From Bacteroidetes bacterium SCGC AAA795-G10 (GTDB taxonomy: Bacteria > Bacteroidota > Bacteroidia > Flavobacteriales > Flavobacteriaceae): a stretch of 39,446 nucleotides of DNA. The notes beneath the pieces are model-generated. The model was given only the letters and a program-made list of their open reading frames with translations. It ran no database searches and had not been told where the DNA came from. Made by a program: the position numbers and the translations under genes. The DNA is taken from assembly GCA_003130815.1 (NCBI GenBank), contig QFDA01000008.1, positions 1-39,446 of the forward strand, written 5' to 3'. Positions within the stretch are counted from its first letter, which is position 1. Each line of letters opens with the position of its first letter. Positions 28,313-35,916 of this stretch are shown here, piece after piece.

Positions 28313-29290
28313 ATGCCAAAGACTGTTAGATGGGGTGTTTTGGGCCTTGGGAATATTGCAAAAAAATTTGCAGATGATATAAAGTTGGTTCCTGATTGTA
28401 AACTTGAAGCTGTTGCCTCCTCAGACATGTCACGTGCTAAAAGTTTTGCTAGCATCTATAAAGTAAACCGTTTTTATGATAATTATGATGATCTTTTTAA
28501 AGACAGTGAAGTTGATATAATTTATATTGCTTCTCTGAACAACAATCATTATAAGCATTCTGCAAATGCTATAAAACATAACAAAGCAGTTTTATGTGAA
28601 AAGCCGCTAGCTATTAATGAATCACAGGTTAAAGATCTAGTTTATCTTTCGAATGAAAGAGGGGTTTTTCTGATGGAAGCTCTTTGGACAAGATTTAATC
28701 CTGTCTTTGATCAACTACTTAAATGGATTTCAGAGGGTCAAATTGGAAAAATTAAATATATCTATGCCTCTTTTAGTTTTAATGGGACAGATAGATCTCA
28801 TGATTCTAGATTATTCAATCCTGAAAAGGGTGGAGGTAGTTTACTTGATATAGGTATTTATCCACTTTTTCTTTCTTATCAACTTTTAGGATATCCAATT
28901 TCCATCATCTCTGATGCAATAAAATCAGAAACTGGTGTGGATAAGCAAATAGCCATGATTTTTAGCTACAAAGATTCTCAAGCATTATTGTATTCAAGTT
29001 TTTCACATAATGAGGATATGCGTTCTAAGATTTGTGGAGAAAGGGGTGAAATTTATATTGATTCTAGATGGCACGAATCAAAATCGATAACCCTATCAAA
29101 TAATAAGAAAACCAAAAAAAAAATCGAGTTTATTGGTAAGGGCTATTTTTATGAAATAGTGGAATCAAATAAATGCATTAGGGAAAAACGCATTGAATCA
29201 AATAAATGGACACATAAAAACAGTTTAGATCTAGTTAAGTTAATGGATACTGTAAGAGCACAGAATAATATTATATATCCAAACGAATAG
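28313..29290 (+). CDS. Gfo/Idh/MocA-family oxidoreductase
   Basis: NAD(P)-dependent dehydrogenase with an N-terminal Rossmann fold (GVLGLGNIAKKFADDI, about 8-23) and the family motif CEKPLAINE near 95-103. The region ALWTRFNPVFDQL followed by GGSLLDIGIYPLFLSYQLLG resembles the dihydrodiol dehydrogenase-like branch. Length 325 aa is normal. The substrate, probably a sugar or diol, is unknown. It starts 2 bases after bshB1 and closes the operon. About 95 bases later comes tRNA-His with its own -7 box. Confidence 0.92.
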   Translation: MPKTVRWGVLGLGNIAKKFADDIKLVPDCKLEAVASSDMSRAKSFASIYKVNRFYDNYDDLFKDSEVDIIYIASLNNNHYKHSANAIKHNKAVLCEKPLAINESQVKDLVYLSNERGVFLMEALWTRFNPVFDQLLKWISEGQIGKIKYIYASFSFNGTDRSHDSRLFNPEKGGGSLLDIGIYPLFLSYQLLGYPISIISDAIKSETGVDKQIAMIFSYKDSQALLYSSFSHNEDMRSKICGERGEIYIDSRWHESKSITLSNNKKTKKKIEFIGKGYFYEIVESNKCIREKRIESNKWTHKNSLDLVKLMDTVRAQNNIIYPNE

Positions 29291-29366
29291 TTGTTTATAA
29301 TAGTTAACTTAATATAAATGAAATTAGGAATGTTGATTTAGTTCTTAATTTTTATTCAAAATCTAT

Positions 29367-29374
29367 TATATTTG
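29367..29374 (+). promoter_or_regulatory. -7 box of the tRNA-His promoter
   Basis: TATATTTG lies 12 bases before the tRNA. Upstream only a TTC at the right distance is seen, no TTG. Confidence 0.5.
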
Positions 29375-29385
29375 GTACCATGAAT

Positions 29386-29463
29386 GGTGGTTGTAGCTCA
29401 GTTGGTTAGAGCGCCTGATTGTGGTTCAGGAGGTCGTCGGTTCGAGACCGATCTTCCACCCCA
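29386..29463 (+). tRNA. tRNA-His (GUG), CCA encoded
   Basis: The cloverleaf has D stem GCTC/GAGC, anticodon stem CCTGA/TCAGG with loop TTGTGGT (anticodon GTG) and T stem GTCGG/CCGAT. The extra 5' G (29386, position -1) and C73 (29460) that HisRS requires are present. CCA is encoded at 29461-29463. In the acceptor stem GTGGTTG against CTTCCAC, pairs 5-68 and 6-67 are both U-U. All other parts look functional. Confidence 0.93.
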
Positions 29464-29490
29464 AAGGGATTCCTGAGAGTCCCTTTTTTT
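29463..29490 (+). terminator. Intrinsic terminator after tRNA-His
   Basis: AAAGGGA (29463-29469) pairs with TCCCTTT (29480-29486) around a 10-base loop. A run of seven T follows from 29484. It starts on the last base of the encoded CCA. Confidence 0.75.
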
Positions 29491-29510
29491 ATAAAATTAA
29501 CCATAAACAA

Positions 29511-30047
29511 ATGCGATACTTAATTTTTCTTTTTCCTTTATTTGCTATTTGTCAAAGCAATTCACAAAGCGCTGGTGGTTTTCGATTTTATGATTCTAAT
29601 AGATCTAATATCACTCTTTACCAAACAATCGGAAGCAGATTTTACCATAAAAAGTATTTAACCTCATTAATTAACGGTAAAAAGGTTGAAGTAAGATTTG
29701 ATGCATTTAAGGATGTAATGTACATAAGATTTAATGATAATTATTCTGAATACCTATTGCCATCGAAAAATAATGTTTCAATTTTATTAGGAGGAAAAGA
29801 ACCTTGGTTGGCATATGATAACAAATGGTACAGATTGTTATTCAGGGACAAAAAAAAATCTTACCTATTTAAACCGATTGTAGAGTATAGTAAGCCAAGA
29901 ATGGCTAATTCAGGTTATTCAGTAAATAAAGCTGCTGAATTTAAATTGAAAAAAAGATTTTTTGTTTTAGAAGCGGGAACATTAAAAAAAGTTTCTAAAA
30001 AAGAATTAAAAAAGATAGGTATTATTAAAATGATTAATTCATTATAA
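29511..30047 (+). CDS. Secreted protein of unknown function
   Basis: A signal peptide (MRYLIFLFPLFAICQSNSQS) opens a 178-residue protein. The rest is basic and rich in Lys, Tyr and Phe, with no motif I recognise and no cysteines after the signal region. An N-terminal pattern GSRFYHKKYLTSLINGKKV and a C-terminal FFVLEAGTLKKVSKKELKKI look like small beta-strand modules in a periplasmic protein. ATG 29511 is preferred, since the upstream frame runs through tRNA-His and its terminator. No promoter could be assigned. Confidence 0.75.
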   Translation: MRYLIFLFPLFAICQSNSQSAGGFRFYDSNRSNITLYQTIGSRFYHKKYLTSLINGKKVEVRFDAFKDVMYIRFNDNYSEYLLPSKNNVSILLGGKEPWLAYDNKWYRLLFRDKKKSYLFKPIVEYSKPRMANSGYSVNKAAEFKLKKRFFVLEAGTLKKVSKKELKKIGIIKMINSL

Positions 30048-30112
30048 ACATTATATATTCTAGTTAAATTGATATTTGTATATTTTGGCAGTAAAATTTT
30101 TAAAAACACTTT

Positions 30113-30508
30113 ATGAAAAAGTTAGCACCTATTTTATTTTTTATAATCATTAATATATCCTTTGCTTCAGAAAATTCATTAGAAAGTTATACGATAAAAG
30201 TTAAAGCTGAGAGTCGTAATAATTATGAATTATCTGGTAATGATTTGAATGGTTTAGTTAAAGGTACTGATCCTAAACTGACATTTTTAGTTGGATCAAA
30301 AATTGATTTTTTGGTTGATGCACCTAGCCATCCTTTTTATCTAAAAATAAAGGCTGGTATAGGTAAGAAAGACCAAATCGAAAATATTGAAAATAATGGA
30401 GACACAACTGGAATTATTTCATGGATTCCAGAAAAACCTGGAACATACTATTACCAATGTGGTAAGCACAAAAACATGGTTGGGGAAATAAATGTCGTAG
30501 GTAAATAA
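30113..30508 (+). CDS. Exported single-domain cupredoxin
   Basis: A signal peptide (about 1-19) precedes one cupredoxin domain. Type 1 copper ligands are all visible: His73 in APSHPFYLK, then Cys116, His119 and Met122 in YYQCGKHKNMVG. The C-X2-H-X2-M spacing is the short ligand loop seen in amicyanin-like proteins. This suggests a small periplasmic electron carrier or copper-binding protein of 131 aa. No partner oxidoreductase is adjacent, so its redox partner is unknown. Confidence 0.85.
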   Translation: MKKLAPILFFIIINISFASENSLESYTIKVKAESRNNYELSGNDLNGLVKGTDPKLTFLVGSKIDFLVDAPSHPFYLKIKAGIGKKDQIENIENNGDTTGIISWIPEKPGTYYYQCGKHKNMVGEINVVGK

Positions 30509-30607
30509 GACTTAATACAAGTATTCTATATTAATCTAATTTTAAGTAAGATATAACTTAGTTCCTTTTCGAAAAATTTCAAAAGTTATTTAGTAATAAA
30601 CTCAGAC

Positions 30608-30952
30608 TTATTTCTTTTTTTGACGATACAAAATAGAACGCCTATTACCATTATCAAACTCAACCTTATTTTTTGAGATAATCCTAAATGAATTAGTCTT
30701 TCTGCTTGTTTTTATTAATTCCCATTTAATGACATCTTTTTTTTTGTCATAACTTGTAATTTCAATACCTGATCTAAAATCACCGGTCGGTGTTTCATAT
30801 ATAATTAGACCATTGTTAACTATAATATTAAAACAGTCAGATTTTTCTTTATCACACCATTGGCCATTTAAAAATTCCTCTACATTAAATTCTTGTGCTA
30901 TAGTGTATAATGGAAATAATAAAAATATAATACAAATTTGATTTAATTTCAT
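30608..30952 (-). CDS. Small secreted protein of unknown function
   Basis: The 114-residue product starts MKLNQICIIFLLFPLYTIAQ, a clear signal peptide. The mature part has FLNGQWCDKEKSDCFNI with two cysteines nine bases of protein apart, which could form a disulphide, and ends in KKK. It resembles small lipocalin-like or glycan-binding secreted proteins of flavobacteria in length only; no family is recognised. An upstream in-frame Met at 31021 would place 23 hydrophilic residues before the signal, so 30952 is preferred. It is convergent with the cupredoxin gene and divergent from the lipoprotein gene. Confidence 0.7.
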   Translation of the reverse strand: MKLNQICIIFLLFPLYTIAQEFNVEEFLNGQWCDKEKSDCFNIIVNNGLIIYETPTGDFRSGIEITSYDKKKDVIKWELIKTSRKTNSFRIISKNKVEFDNGNRRSILYRQKKK

Positions 30953-31097
30953 ACAACTAAAATAATCATTTTGGTCACCATAACAAGTTTTGTTTTTTTT
31001 AAAAGATCTTTTATTAGACAATAGAACATTAATTCTTTTTTGCTAAATTTCATTGTTACTAACTACTTTTTAAATAAAAAATAAATAACTTTTAATA

Positions 31098-31469
31098 ATG
31101 AGATACCTATTTTACTACATATTCATATTTTTTTGTTTGTCATGTGCTGTGTTAAAGTCAACTGAAAATGATCCATTTATTGGAAAATATAAAATGACTG
31201 TCTTTAATGTAGATCAGGTAGGAGATATTCCAGCAATTTTAACTATAAAAAAAGATAAAAAATTGTATAATTCTGATGTTAATTATAAAATTAATGACGA
31301 AGAAAGATCCTTAGACATTATATCAACTTATTCTGTAGATAGTTCAACACTTATAGTTGAATCTCTAATTGATGGTTCTCAAATTGATTTTGAATTAAAT
31401 TTTGAGGGCTCTGTTTTTACTGGAACAGCTGGTGGTTACTATGATATAGAGGGTAGTAAAATAGAATAA
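31098..31469 (+). CDS. Small lipoprotein of unknown function
   Basis: 123 residues, with a hydrophobic N-terminus ending in the lipobox LSC (Cys16). The mature part contains DPFIGKYKMTVFNV, a Thr/Ile-rich strand pattern and FEGSVFTGTAGGYYDIEG. This looks like a small beta-rich protein of the kind that begins with a short GxY motif. No family is assigned. The plug-like gene 31529 follows by 59 bases on the same strand. Confidence 0.7.
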   Translation: MRYLFYYIFIFFCLSCAVLKSTENDPFIGKYKMTVFNVDQVGDIPAILTIKKDKKLYNSDVNYKINDEERSLDIISTYSVDSSTLIVESLIDGSQIDFELNFEGSVFTGTAGGYYDIEGSKIE

Positions 31470-31528
31470 GGTGATGTTTTTTTTATTATTTAATATTTAT
31501 AAACCACTATAAATAAATAATTTCTACA

Positions 31529-31993
31529 ATGAAAATTTCAGTCACTATTTTTATATTTTTTGGCCTATACTTTATTAATGCTCAAGAAAAAGTCATTCTA
31601 AAGGGAATGACAAAAAAAGAGATAAAGGCATTAAAAAAACAAGAAAAAGAGAAACAAAGAATTGCTAAGCTAACAAGTATGGGACTTAATCAATGGGGTA
31701 TTGATGAGAATGCACAAACTTGGTATCTTGCATTAAAATATTATTTACCTACAGCCAGACAAGCAGGAGGAATTCCAATTTTAAGGCAATATCAGACATT
31801 TACTCAGGAATCATCAAAAATATTTCCATTATGGATTATAAATGGGCAACAATTCAGTTCCCCACCTCAGGATGTCCAGGCTTTATCTCCTCACATACGA
31901 AAAGTGAGAGTTCTCATTAGTGCTGCTGAAACTAATAGATGGGGTAAACAAGGTAGGGCAGGAGTAATAATGTTAACAACTATTGAGTTGTAA
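31529..31993 (+). CDS. Stand-alone TonB-plug-like secreted protein
   Basis: 154 residues with a signal peptide (about 1-18, ending FINAQ). A basic helical segment (about 25-50, Lys/Glu-rich) follows. The C-terminal 65 residues have the layout of the SusC/TonB receptor plug: PLWIINGQ near 101, then LSPHIRKVRVLISAAE, then GKQGRAGVIMLTT at the end. These correspond to the plug elements PLYVIDG, IESVEVLKDA and GANGVIxITT. The protein stops right there, with no barrel. I cannot tell whether it is a remnant or a free plug-type protein. The frame is intact. Confidence 0.7.
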   Translation: MKISVTIFIFFGLYFINAQEKVILKGMTKKEIKALKKQEKEKQRIAKLTSMGLNQWGIDENAQTWYLALKYYLPTARQAGGIPILRQYQTFTQESSKIFPLWIINGQQFSSPPQDVQALSPHIRKVRVLISAAETNRWGKQGRAGVIMLTTIEL

Positions 31994-32001
31994 GGGATTG
32001 T

Positions 32002-32172
32002 TTAAGATAAAATCTTTTTTGTGCTAAATTCACTAACAAATCTTCCGGATTTATCCCTTCTCATTTCTAGTTGTTTTGCTCTAATGAATTCTTTTCGCGT
32101 ATATTTTTTTCCATCAACGTAAATGTGGGCTACGTTTTTGGGAAAAATTATATGTAAAAGTCTTCTAGACAT
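32002..32172 (-). CDS. Possible small basic protein, 56 aa
   Basis: The frame starts MSRRLLHIIFPKNVAHIYVD and continues with GKKYTRKEFIRAKQ, ending TKKILS. It is strongly basic, with a plausible beta-then-helix pattern and no low-complexity runs, unlike chance frames in this AT-rich DNA. No family is recognised and no good promoter lies upstream. Too short to be sure; could be a nucleic-acid-associated small protein or nothing. Confidence 0.4.
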   Translation of the reverse strand: MSRRLLHIIFPKNVAHIYVDGKKYTRKEFIRAKQLEMRRDKSGRFVSEFSTKKILS

Positions 32173-32275
32173 ATTAACAATTTACAAAAAAACTCACTTT
32201 TATCAGATAAACATGTAATAAATTATATATATAAGAATTAATTATATGTGTATTAGATATTAATATTTAATTGAA

Positions 32276-32306
32276 TTGATTTTCTGAAAATCTTAAACAA
32301 AATTTG
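32276..32306 (+). promoter_or_regulatory. Promoter-like TTG-N20-AAAATTTG
   Basis: TTG at 32276-32278 and AAAATTTG at 32299-32306, 20 bases apart, match the pattern seen before secDF, tRNA-Glu and truA except for the first base of the -7 box. Expected transcript start is near 32312. Confidence 0.45.
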
Positions 32307-32311
32307 TACTA

Positions 32312-32485
32312 ATTCTACAGTCAGTGGGGTGAAGTAATGTTGTTGATAAATGTTTTGTTGAAAACTTCATTATCGAGTCCCCACTTTTTAAGGGATTGTT
32401 TGAATTTGTTTGATTTAATTGGTTTGTTTACGTGGGAAATAGAATTGCTATGAAAAAGATCTTAATTTTATTCCCACTTTTTTTT
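32312..32485 (+). ncRNA. Candidate structured RNA, about 175 nt
   Basis: Four segments share a GTGGG/CCCAC core. Segment 1, AGTGGGG (32323-32329), pairs with segment 2, CCCCACT (32379-32385), and this stem is continued by TGAAGT/ACTTCA. Segment 3, GTGGGAA (32432-32438), pairs with segment 4, TTCCCAC (32471-32477), continued by seven more pairs and followed by eight T. Segments 1 with 4 and 2 with 3 can also pair. The 5' end is inferred from the promoter-like site. Candidates include a 6S-like or lineage-specific regulatory RNA; identity is not known. Confidence 0.4.
32432..32485 (+). terminator. Strong intrinsic terminator of the RNA candidate
   Basis: A hairpin of about 14 pairs (32432-32446 with 32464-32477, one bulged A and one G-U) is followed directly by eight T at 32478-32485. 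Confidence 0.7.
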
Positions 32486-32593
32486 GTAGATAAAAAAAAA
32501 CCTTTTTTATTTTTAAATCTCTTCCTTTTTTCATACTTTTAAAATGCAATTAAGTTATTCACTTAATTATTTATCCCTAAACCAATTTGTTTT

Positions 32594-32620
32594 AAACCGC
32601 CTAAATATGGGCGGTTTTTT
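32594..32620 (+). terminator. Hairpin terminator at the end of the DUF4249 gene
   Basis: AAACCGCC (32594-32601) pairs with GGCGGTTT (32610-32617). The T run 32615-32620 favours plus-strand termination. Only three T follow it on the minus strand, so action on the DUF4249 message is less certain. The T run overlaps the DUF4249 stop codon. Confidence 0.65.
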
Positions 32621-33431
32621 ATTTTATAATATAATTAACTTCTGATACTTCAGACATCCTAAAATACCCAAATGCATTTTCATTTGAATTGTTCATATTA
32701 ACAATATTACCTCTAAGATTAACTGGTGTACCTACAAAAGGTCCACCTTGTTGTGTATTTTGTAAAATAAGAAGATACCAATAATTATATCCAAAATTTG
32801 ATAATCCAAATTGACGAACTTTCACATGATCACCTTTTTTAAGTCCTGAATTTAAAAGGAATCCATAATATTCACCACCACTGCTAAAGTCATCTCTAAA
32901 AATATTATATTCTGGAAAATCTAGTTCTTTACTTGTAAATTCAAAATAACTATAATTAGTTTCTTCTATTGGATCAAAACAATAAGCTTCCAATTGAACA
33001 GCCTCATTTCCAAACAATTCAACAGATTCTTGCTCTATCCTATCTATACTACTAACAGTCCTAAGAGATTCTTCACCTGTAAAAGTTTGATTTTTATATT
33101 GAATGTTTATAGTGTATGAATTTTTAATATCGTAAGGTATAGTATCTTTAGGAATATAGTTTCCACTATTTTCTTCGGTAAATTGATAAATTTTTCCATA
33201 TTCATCTTCTATATATACACTAGCTCCAGTTGCTGGCTGATAAGTTTTTTTAAAATAAGGACTACTCAAAGATAGATTTACTTTTTGTTCCGTTTCATTC
33301 GTTTCTTTTATCCAATTAATATACGCATCAACAATTAAGATTTCTTTCGAATCATTTAATGGAATTTCGACCACATCTTCACAGCTAAAAAAAATAAGAT
33401 TTGTAATAAATACTAACAATAATTTTTTCAT
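32619..33431 (-). CDS. DUF4249 family lipoprotein
   Basis: 270 residues with lipobox FFSC (Cys17) after a hydrophobic N-terminus. The following CEDVVEIPLND, EILIVDAYINW and ATGASVYIEDEYG match the DUF4249 family of Bacteroidota. Members are encoded next to a TonB-dependent receptor, as here: this gene starts 2 bases after the receptor's stop. By analogy it would be an outer-membrane-associated partner of that receptor. The ligand of the pair is unknown. Confidence 0.9.
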   Translation of the reverse strand: MKKLLLVFITNLIFFSCEDVVEIPLNDSKEILIVDAYINWIKETNETEQKVNLSLSSPYFKKTYQPATGASVYIEDEYGKIYQFTEENSGNYIPKDTIPYDIKNSYTINIQYKNQTFTGEESLRTVSSIDRIEQESVELFGNEAVQLEAYCFDPIEETNYSYFEFTSKELDFPEYNIFRDDFSSGGEYYGFLLNSGLKKGDHVKVRQFGLSNFGYNYWYLLILQNTQQGGPFVGTPVNLRGNIVNMNNSNENAFGYFRMSEVSEVNYIIK

Positions 33432-33433
33432 GG

Positions 33434-35830
33434 TTAAAATTTAAAATTATATGTAACCGAAGGGATAATTCCAAAAATAGCTAATCTGATGGCTTCATTA
33501 GTTCCGTTACTTATGTTTTGCTGAAATCTAATTGAAGCTGCATTTTTTCGGTTATAAATATTATAAATTCCAAAAACCCATTCACCTGATTTATTCTTTG
33601 GCTTATAAATAGCGGAAATATCTAAACGATGATAAGAAGGAAGCCTACTGCTATTTCTCGCTTCATAGTTTGGTATTGAAAAGCCCTGAAATTGATATTG
33701 TGCATTTGGATAGGTTATTGGCTGACCAGTTTGAAATATAAAATTAAAATTGAGATTCCATCCTGTATTTATTCTGTAGTTTGAAACCAAGGAAAAATCA
33801 TGAGTTTTATCATATGGTGTAAAATACCAATTACCATTATTAATTCCTGTCTCTTCTTCGGTTCTTCCAGGAGTCCTTTGCTCTGATTTGGAAAGAGTAT
33901 AAGCTATCCATCCAGTTAGCTTACCTTCATTTTTTTCAAATAAAATTTCAATTCCAGAGGCTTTTGCTTCGCCATTTAGCAAAACTTGTTCAATAGCATC
34001 ATTGGCTATTAATTCAGCACCATCTATGTAGTCAAGGCGATTTTTAATAGTTTTATAAAACACTTCTGCCTGAAGACTGTAAATTTTATTATTGAAAGTT
34101 TCAAAATATCCAATTGCTACTTGATTTAGTAATTGTGGATCAATGTATTTCCCACTTGGTGCCCACACATCAATAGGTGTTGGTGAATTAGTATTTGAAA
34201 TTAAATGTAGGTATTGAGCCATACGATTATAGCTAATTTTAAAAGATTTGTCATCAGCAATTTCATATGCTAATGAGAAACGCGGTTCCAAATTAGTAAA
34301 CTGTTTTATAACCTCACTATTAGAATATTCAATAAACCCTAGAGGAGTTGCTTCTTCATATATTTGGACTGAATTGATAAATAAAAGAGGGTTGTCGTTT
34401 TCATAAGTGTTAATTTTTTGCCCAAGTCTTAAAAAATTACTTAGTCTCAGACCAAAATTTAATTGAAGTTTAGGTAACAATTTATAGTCTAAACTGCTAT
34501 AAAAGGCACTTTCCACAGCAAATTTATCCTCTAGTTTCTGATTTTGAATTGTAGAATTTTCAGTTGTTGGTTGAATTAACCCTGGATCAAACTTATAATA
34601 GATACTATTTAGTCCATATTCAATTTTAAGTTTTTCATTCAAATAATATTTTAAATCATATTTTATATTAAAATTGGTTATCCCAAGATTCCAATCAAAT
34701 TCAGCAAGACCAAAATCTAAGGTGTAATCATAATCTGAGTATATCATTGAAAGATTTGAAAACAACTTATTAGAAAACAAATGATTCCACCTAAAGTTTG
34801 CCACTGAATTTCCATATGACAGGTCAAACAAATTATCAATATCAAAAACATCTCTTCCGAAATAACCAGAAAGAAAAATTGTATTTTTTTCGTTTACCCG
34901 ATGACTTAATTTGGTATTTAGATCATAAAAATATGCCTTGTTGTTATCAACAGATTCTATTAAGGGTAAAAATAGATGTGCGTAACTACTTCGTCCTCCA
35001 AATAGAAATGAGCTAGTTTCCTTCTTGATTGGACCCTCTAGAAGTAATCTGGAGGAAATCAATCCTAATCCACCCTGACTATTAAATTTATTCTTATTCC
35101 CTTCTTTTTGAAATATATTCAATACAGATGATACACGTCCTCCATATTTTGCAGGAATTCCACCCTTATATAAGCGAATATCTTTGATAGATTCTGGATT
35201 GAAAACAGAAAAAAATCCAAAAAGATGTGAAGAATTAAAAATTATAGCCTCATCAAGAAGAATTAAATTTTGATCAGCTCCTCCACCTCTAACATTAAAA
35301 CCTGATGCTCCTTCACCAGCATTTGTTACTCCAGGTAACAATGTTATAGATTTGATTACGTCTGTTTCTCCTAAGACTGCGGGGATTTTTTTTATTTTAC
35401 TTATAGAAAGCCTGTTAACACTCATCTCTGGACTTCTAAGATTAATAAACTCAGAACTTTCTTCTATAACTACTTCATCAAGGACTTGAATCTCTTTTTG
35501 TAAATTGAAATTTTGACTGAAATCTGACAAAATAATTAAATCAATTTCCTGATTTTTATAACCTAAGAAGCTTATTTGAAGTTTATAATCTCCTCTAGGT
35601 ACAGTAAGTGAATAAAATCCATAGTCATTCGTTGTTGTTCCAATTTTAAGGTCGGGGATTATTACATTAACTCCTATCAATGTTTCATTATTTTCACTGT
35701 CTGATATATATCCACTAAGTGTCACTTTCTCTTGACAGTATAATCTACTTTGAGTACAAACAAAAACAATAAGGATTAATTGAAAGTAAAAATAGCATCT
35801 GCTAGAAGATAGATTACGAAAGTTATTCAT
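33434..35830 (-). CDS. TonB-dependent receptor with carboxypeptidase-like domain
   Basis: Outer-membrane active transporter of 798 aa. After a signal peptide (about 10-33, ending LYCQ) comes a carboxypeptidase-regulatory-like domain (about 34-115; VTLSGYISDSENNETLIGVN). The plug (about 120-240) shows LPGVTNAGEGASGFNVRGGG and LLDEAIIFNSSHLFGFFS, and KYGGRVSSVLNI leads into the barrel. The barrel ends in a strand with terminal Phe (YNFKF). This layout is typical of receptors paired with DUF4249 lipoproteins. Substrate unknown. The upstream gap of 86 bases to the 35917 gene leaves room for a promoter but none is clear. Confidence 0.93.
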   Translation of the reverse strand: MNNFRNLSSSRCYFYFQLILIVFVCTQSRLYCQEKVTLSGYISDSENNETLIGVNVIIPDLKIGTTTNDYGFYSLTVPRGDYKLQISFLGYKNQEIDLIILSDFSQNFNLQKEIQVLDEVVIEESSEFINLRSPEMSVNRLSISKIKKIPAVLGETDVIKSITLLPGVTNAGEGASGFNVRGGGADQNLILLDEAIIFNSSHLFGFFSVFNPESIKDIRLYKGGIPAKYGGRVSSVLNIFQKEGNKNKFNSQGGLGLISSRLLLEGPIKKETSSFLFGGRSSYAHLFLPLIESVDNNKAYFYDLNTKLSHRVNEKNTIFLSGYFGRDVFDIDNLFDLSYGNSVANFRWNHLFSNKLFSNLSMIYSDYDYTLDFGLAEFDWNLGITNFNIKYDLKYYLNEKLKIEYGLNSIYYKFDPGLIQPTTENSTIQNQKLEDKFAVESAFYSSLDYKLLPKLQLNFGLRLSNFLRLGQKINTYENDNPLLFINSVQIYEEATPLGFIEYSNSEVIKQFTNLEPRFSLAYEIADDKSFKISYNRMAQYLHLISNTNSPTPIDVWAPSGKYIDPQLLNQVAIGYFETFNNKIYSLQAEVFYKTIKNRLDYIDGAELIANDAIEQVLLNGEAKASGIEILFEKNEGKLTGWIAYTLSKSEQRTPGRTEEETGINNGNWYFTPYDKTHDFSLVSNYRINTGWNLNFNFIFQTGQPITYPNAQYQFQGFSIPNYEARNSSRLPSYHRLDISAIYKPKNKSGEWVFGIYNIYNRKNAASIRFQQNISNGTNEAIRLAIFGIIPSVTYNFKF

Positions 35831-35916
35831 TTTAATTAATCTTATAAAAACTGAGATTTTCTTATGATTTTATAAAACCGAACATTTTTACCACAAATCT
35901 TTTTATTAATCTTATC

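Larger units (their letters stand above)
31994..32618. other. 625-base region without a large gene
   Basis: Holds a 56-codon minus-strand ORF (32002-32172), a plus-strand promoter-like pair, a structured RNA candidate with a strong terminator (about 32312-32485), and a last hairpin at 32594-32617 next to the DUF4249 stop. Between 32173 and 32270 only very AT-rich sequence is seen. Two further short plus-strand ORFs (32337-32453 and 32450-32542) overlap the RNA and are probably not genes. Confidence 0.6.

Noticed and set aside
29421-29510. In-frame upstream extension of the 29511 gene
   Set aside because: It runs through the tRNA-His 3' half and its terminator, and the signal peptide starts at ATG 29511.
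32337-32453. 38-codon ORF inside the RNA candidate, possible leader peptide
   Set aside because: Start lies in the first hairpin and composition is that of random AT-rich sequence; no run of codons for a single amino acid as in attenuator leaders.
32450-32542. 30-codon ORF starting MKKILILFPLFF, signal-peptide-like
   Set aside because: It spans the terminator hairpin and T run; the hydrophobic residues come from T-rich DNA. A remnant of an exported protein gene cannot be excluded.
29291-32618. Integrated mobile element next to tRNA-His
   Set aside because: No integrase, transposase, terminal repeats or duplicated tRNA end were seen.
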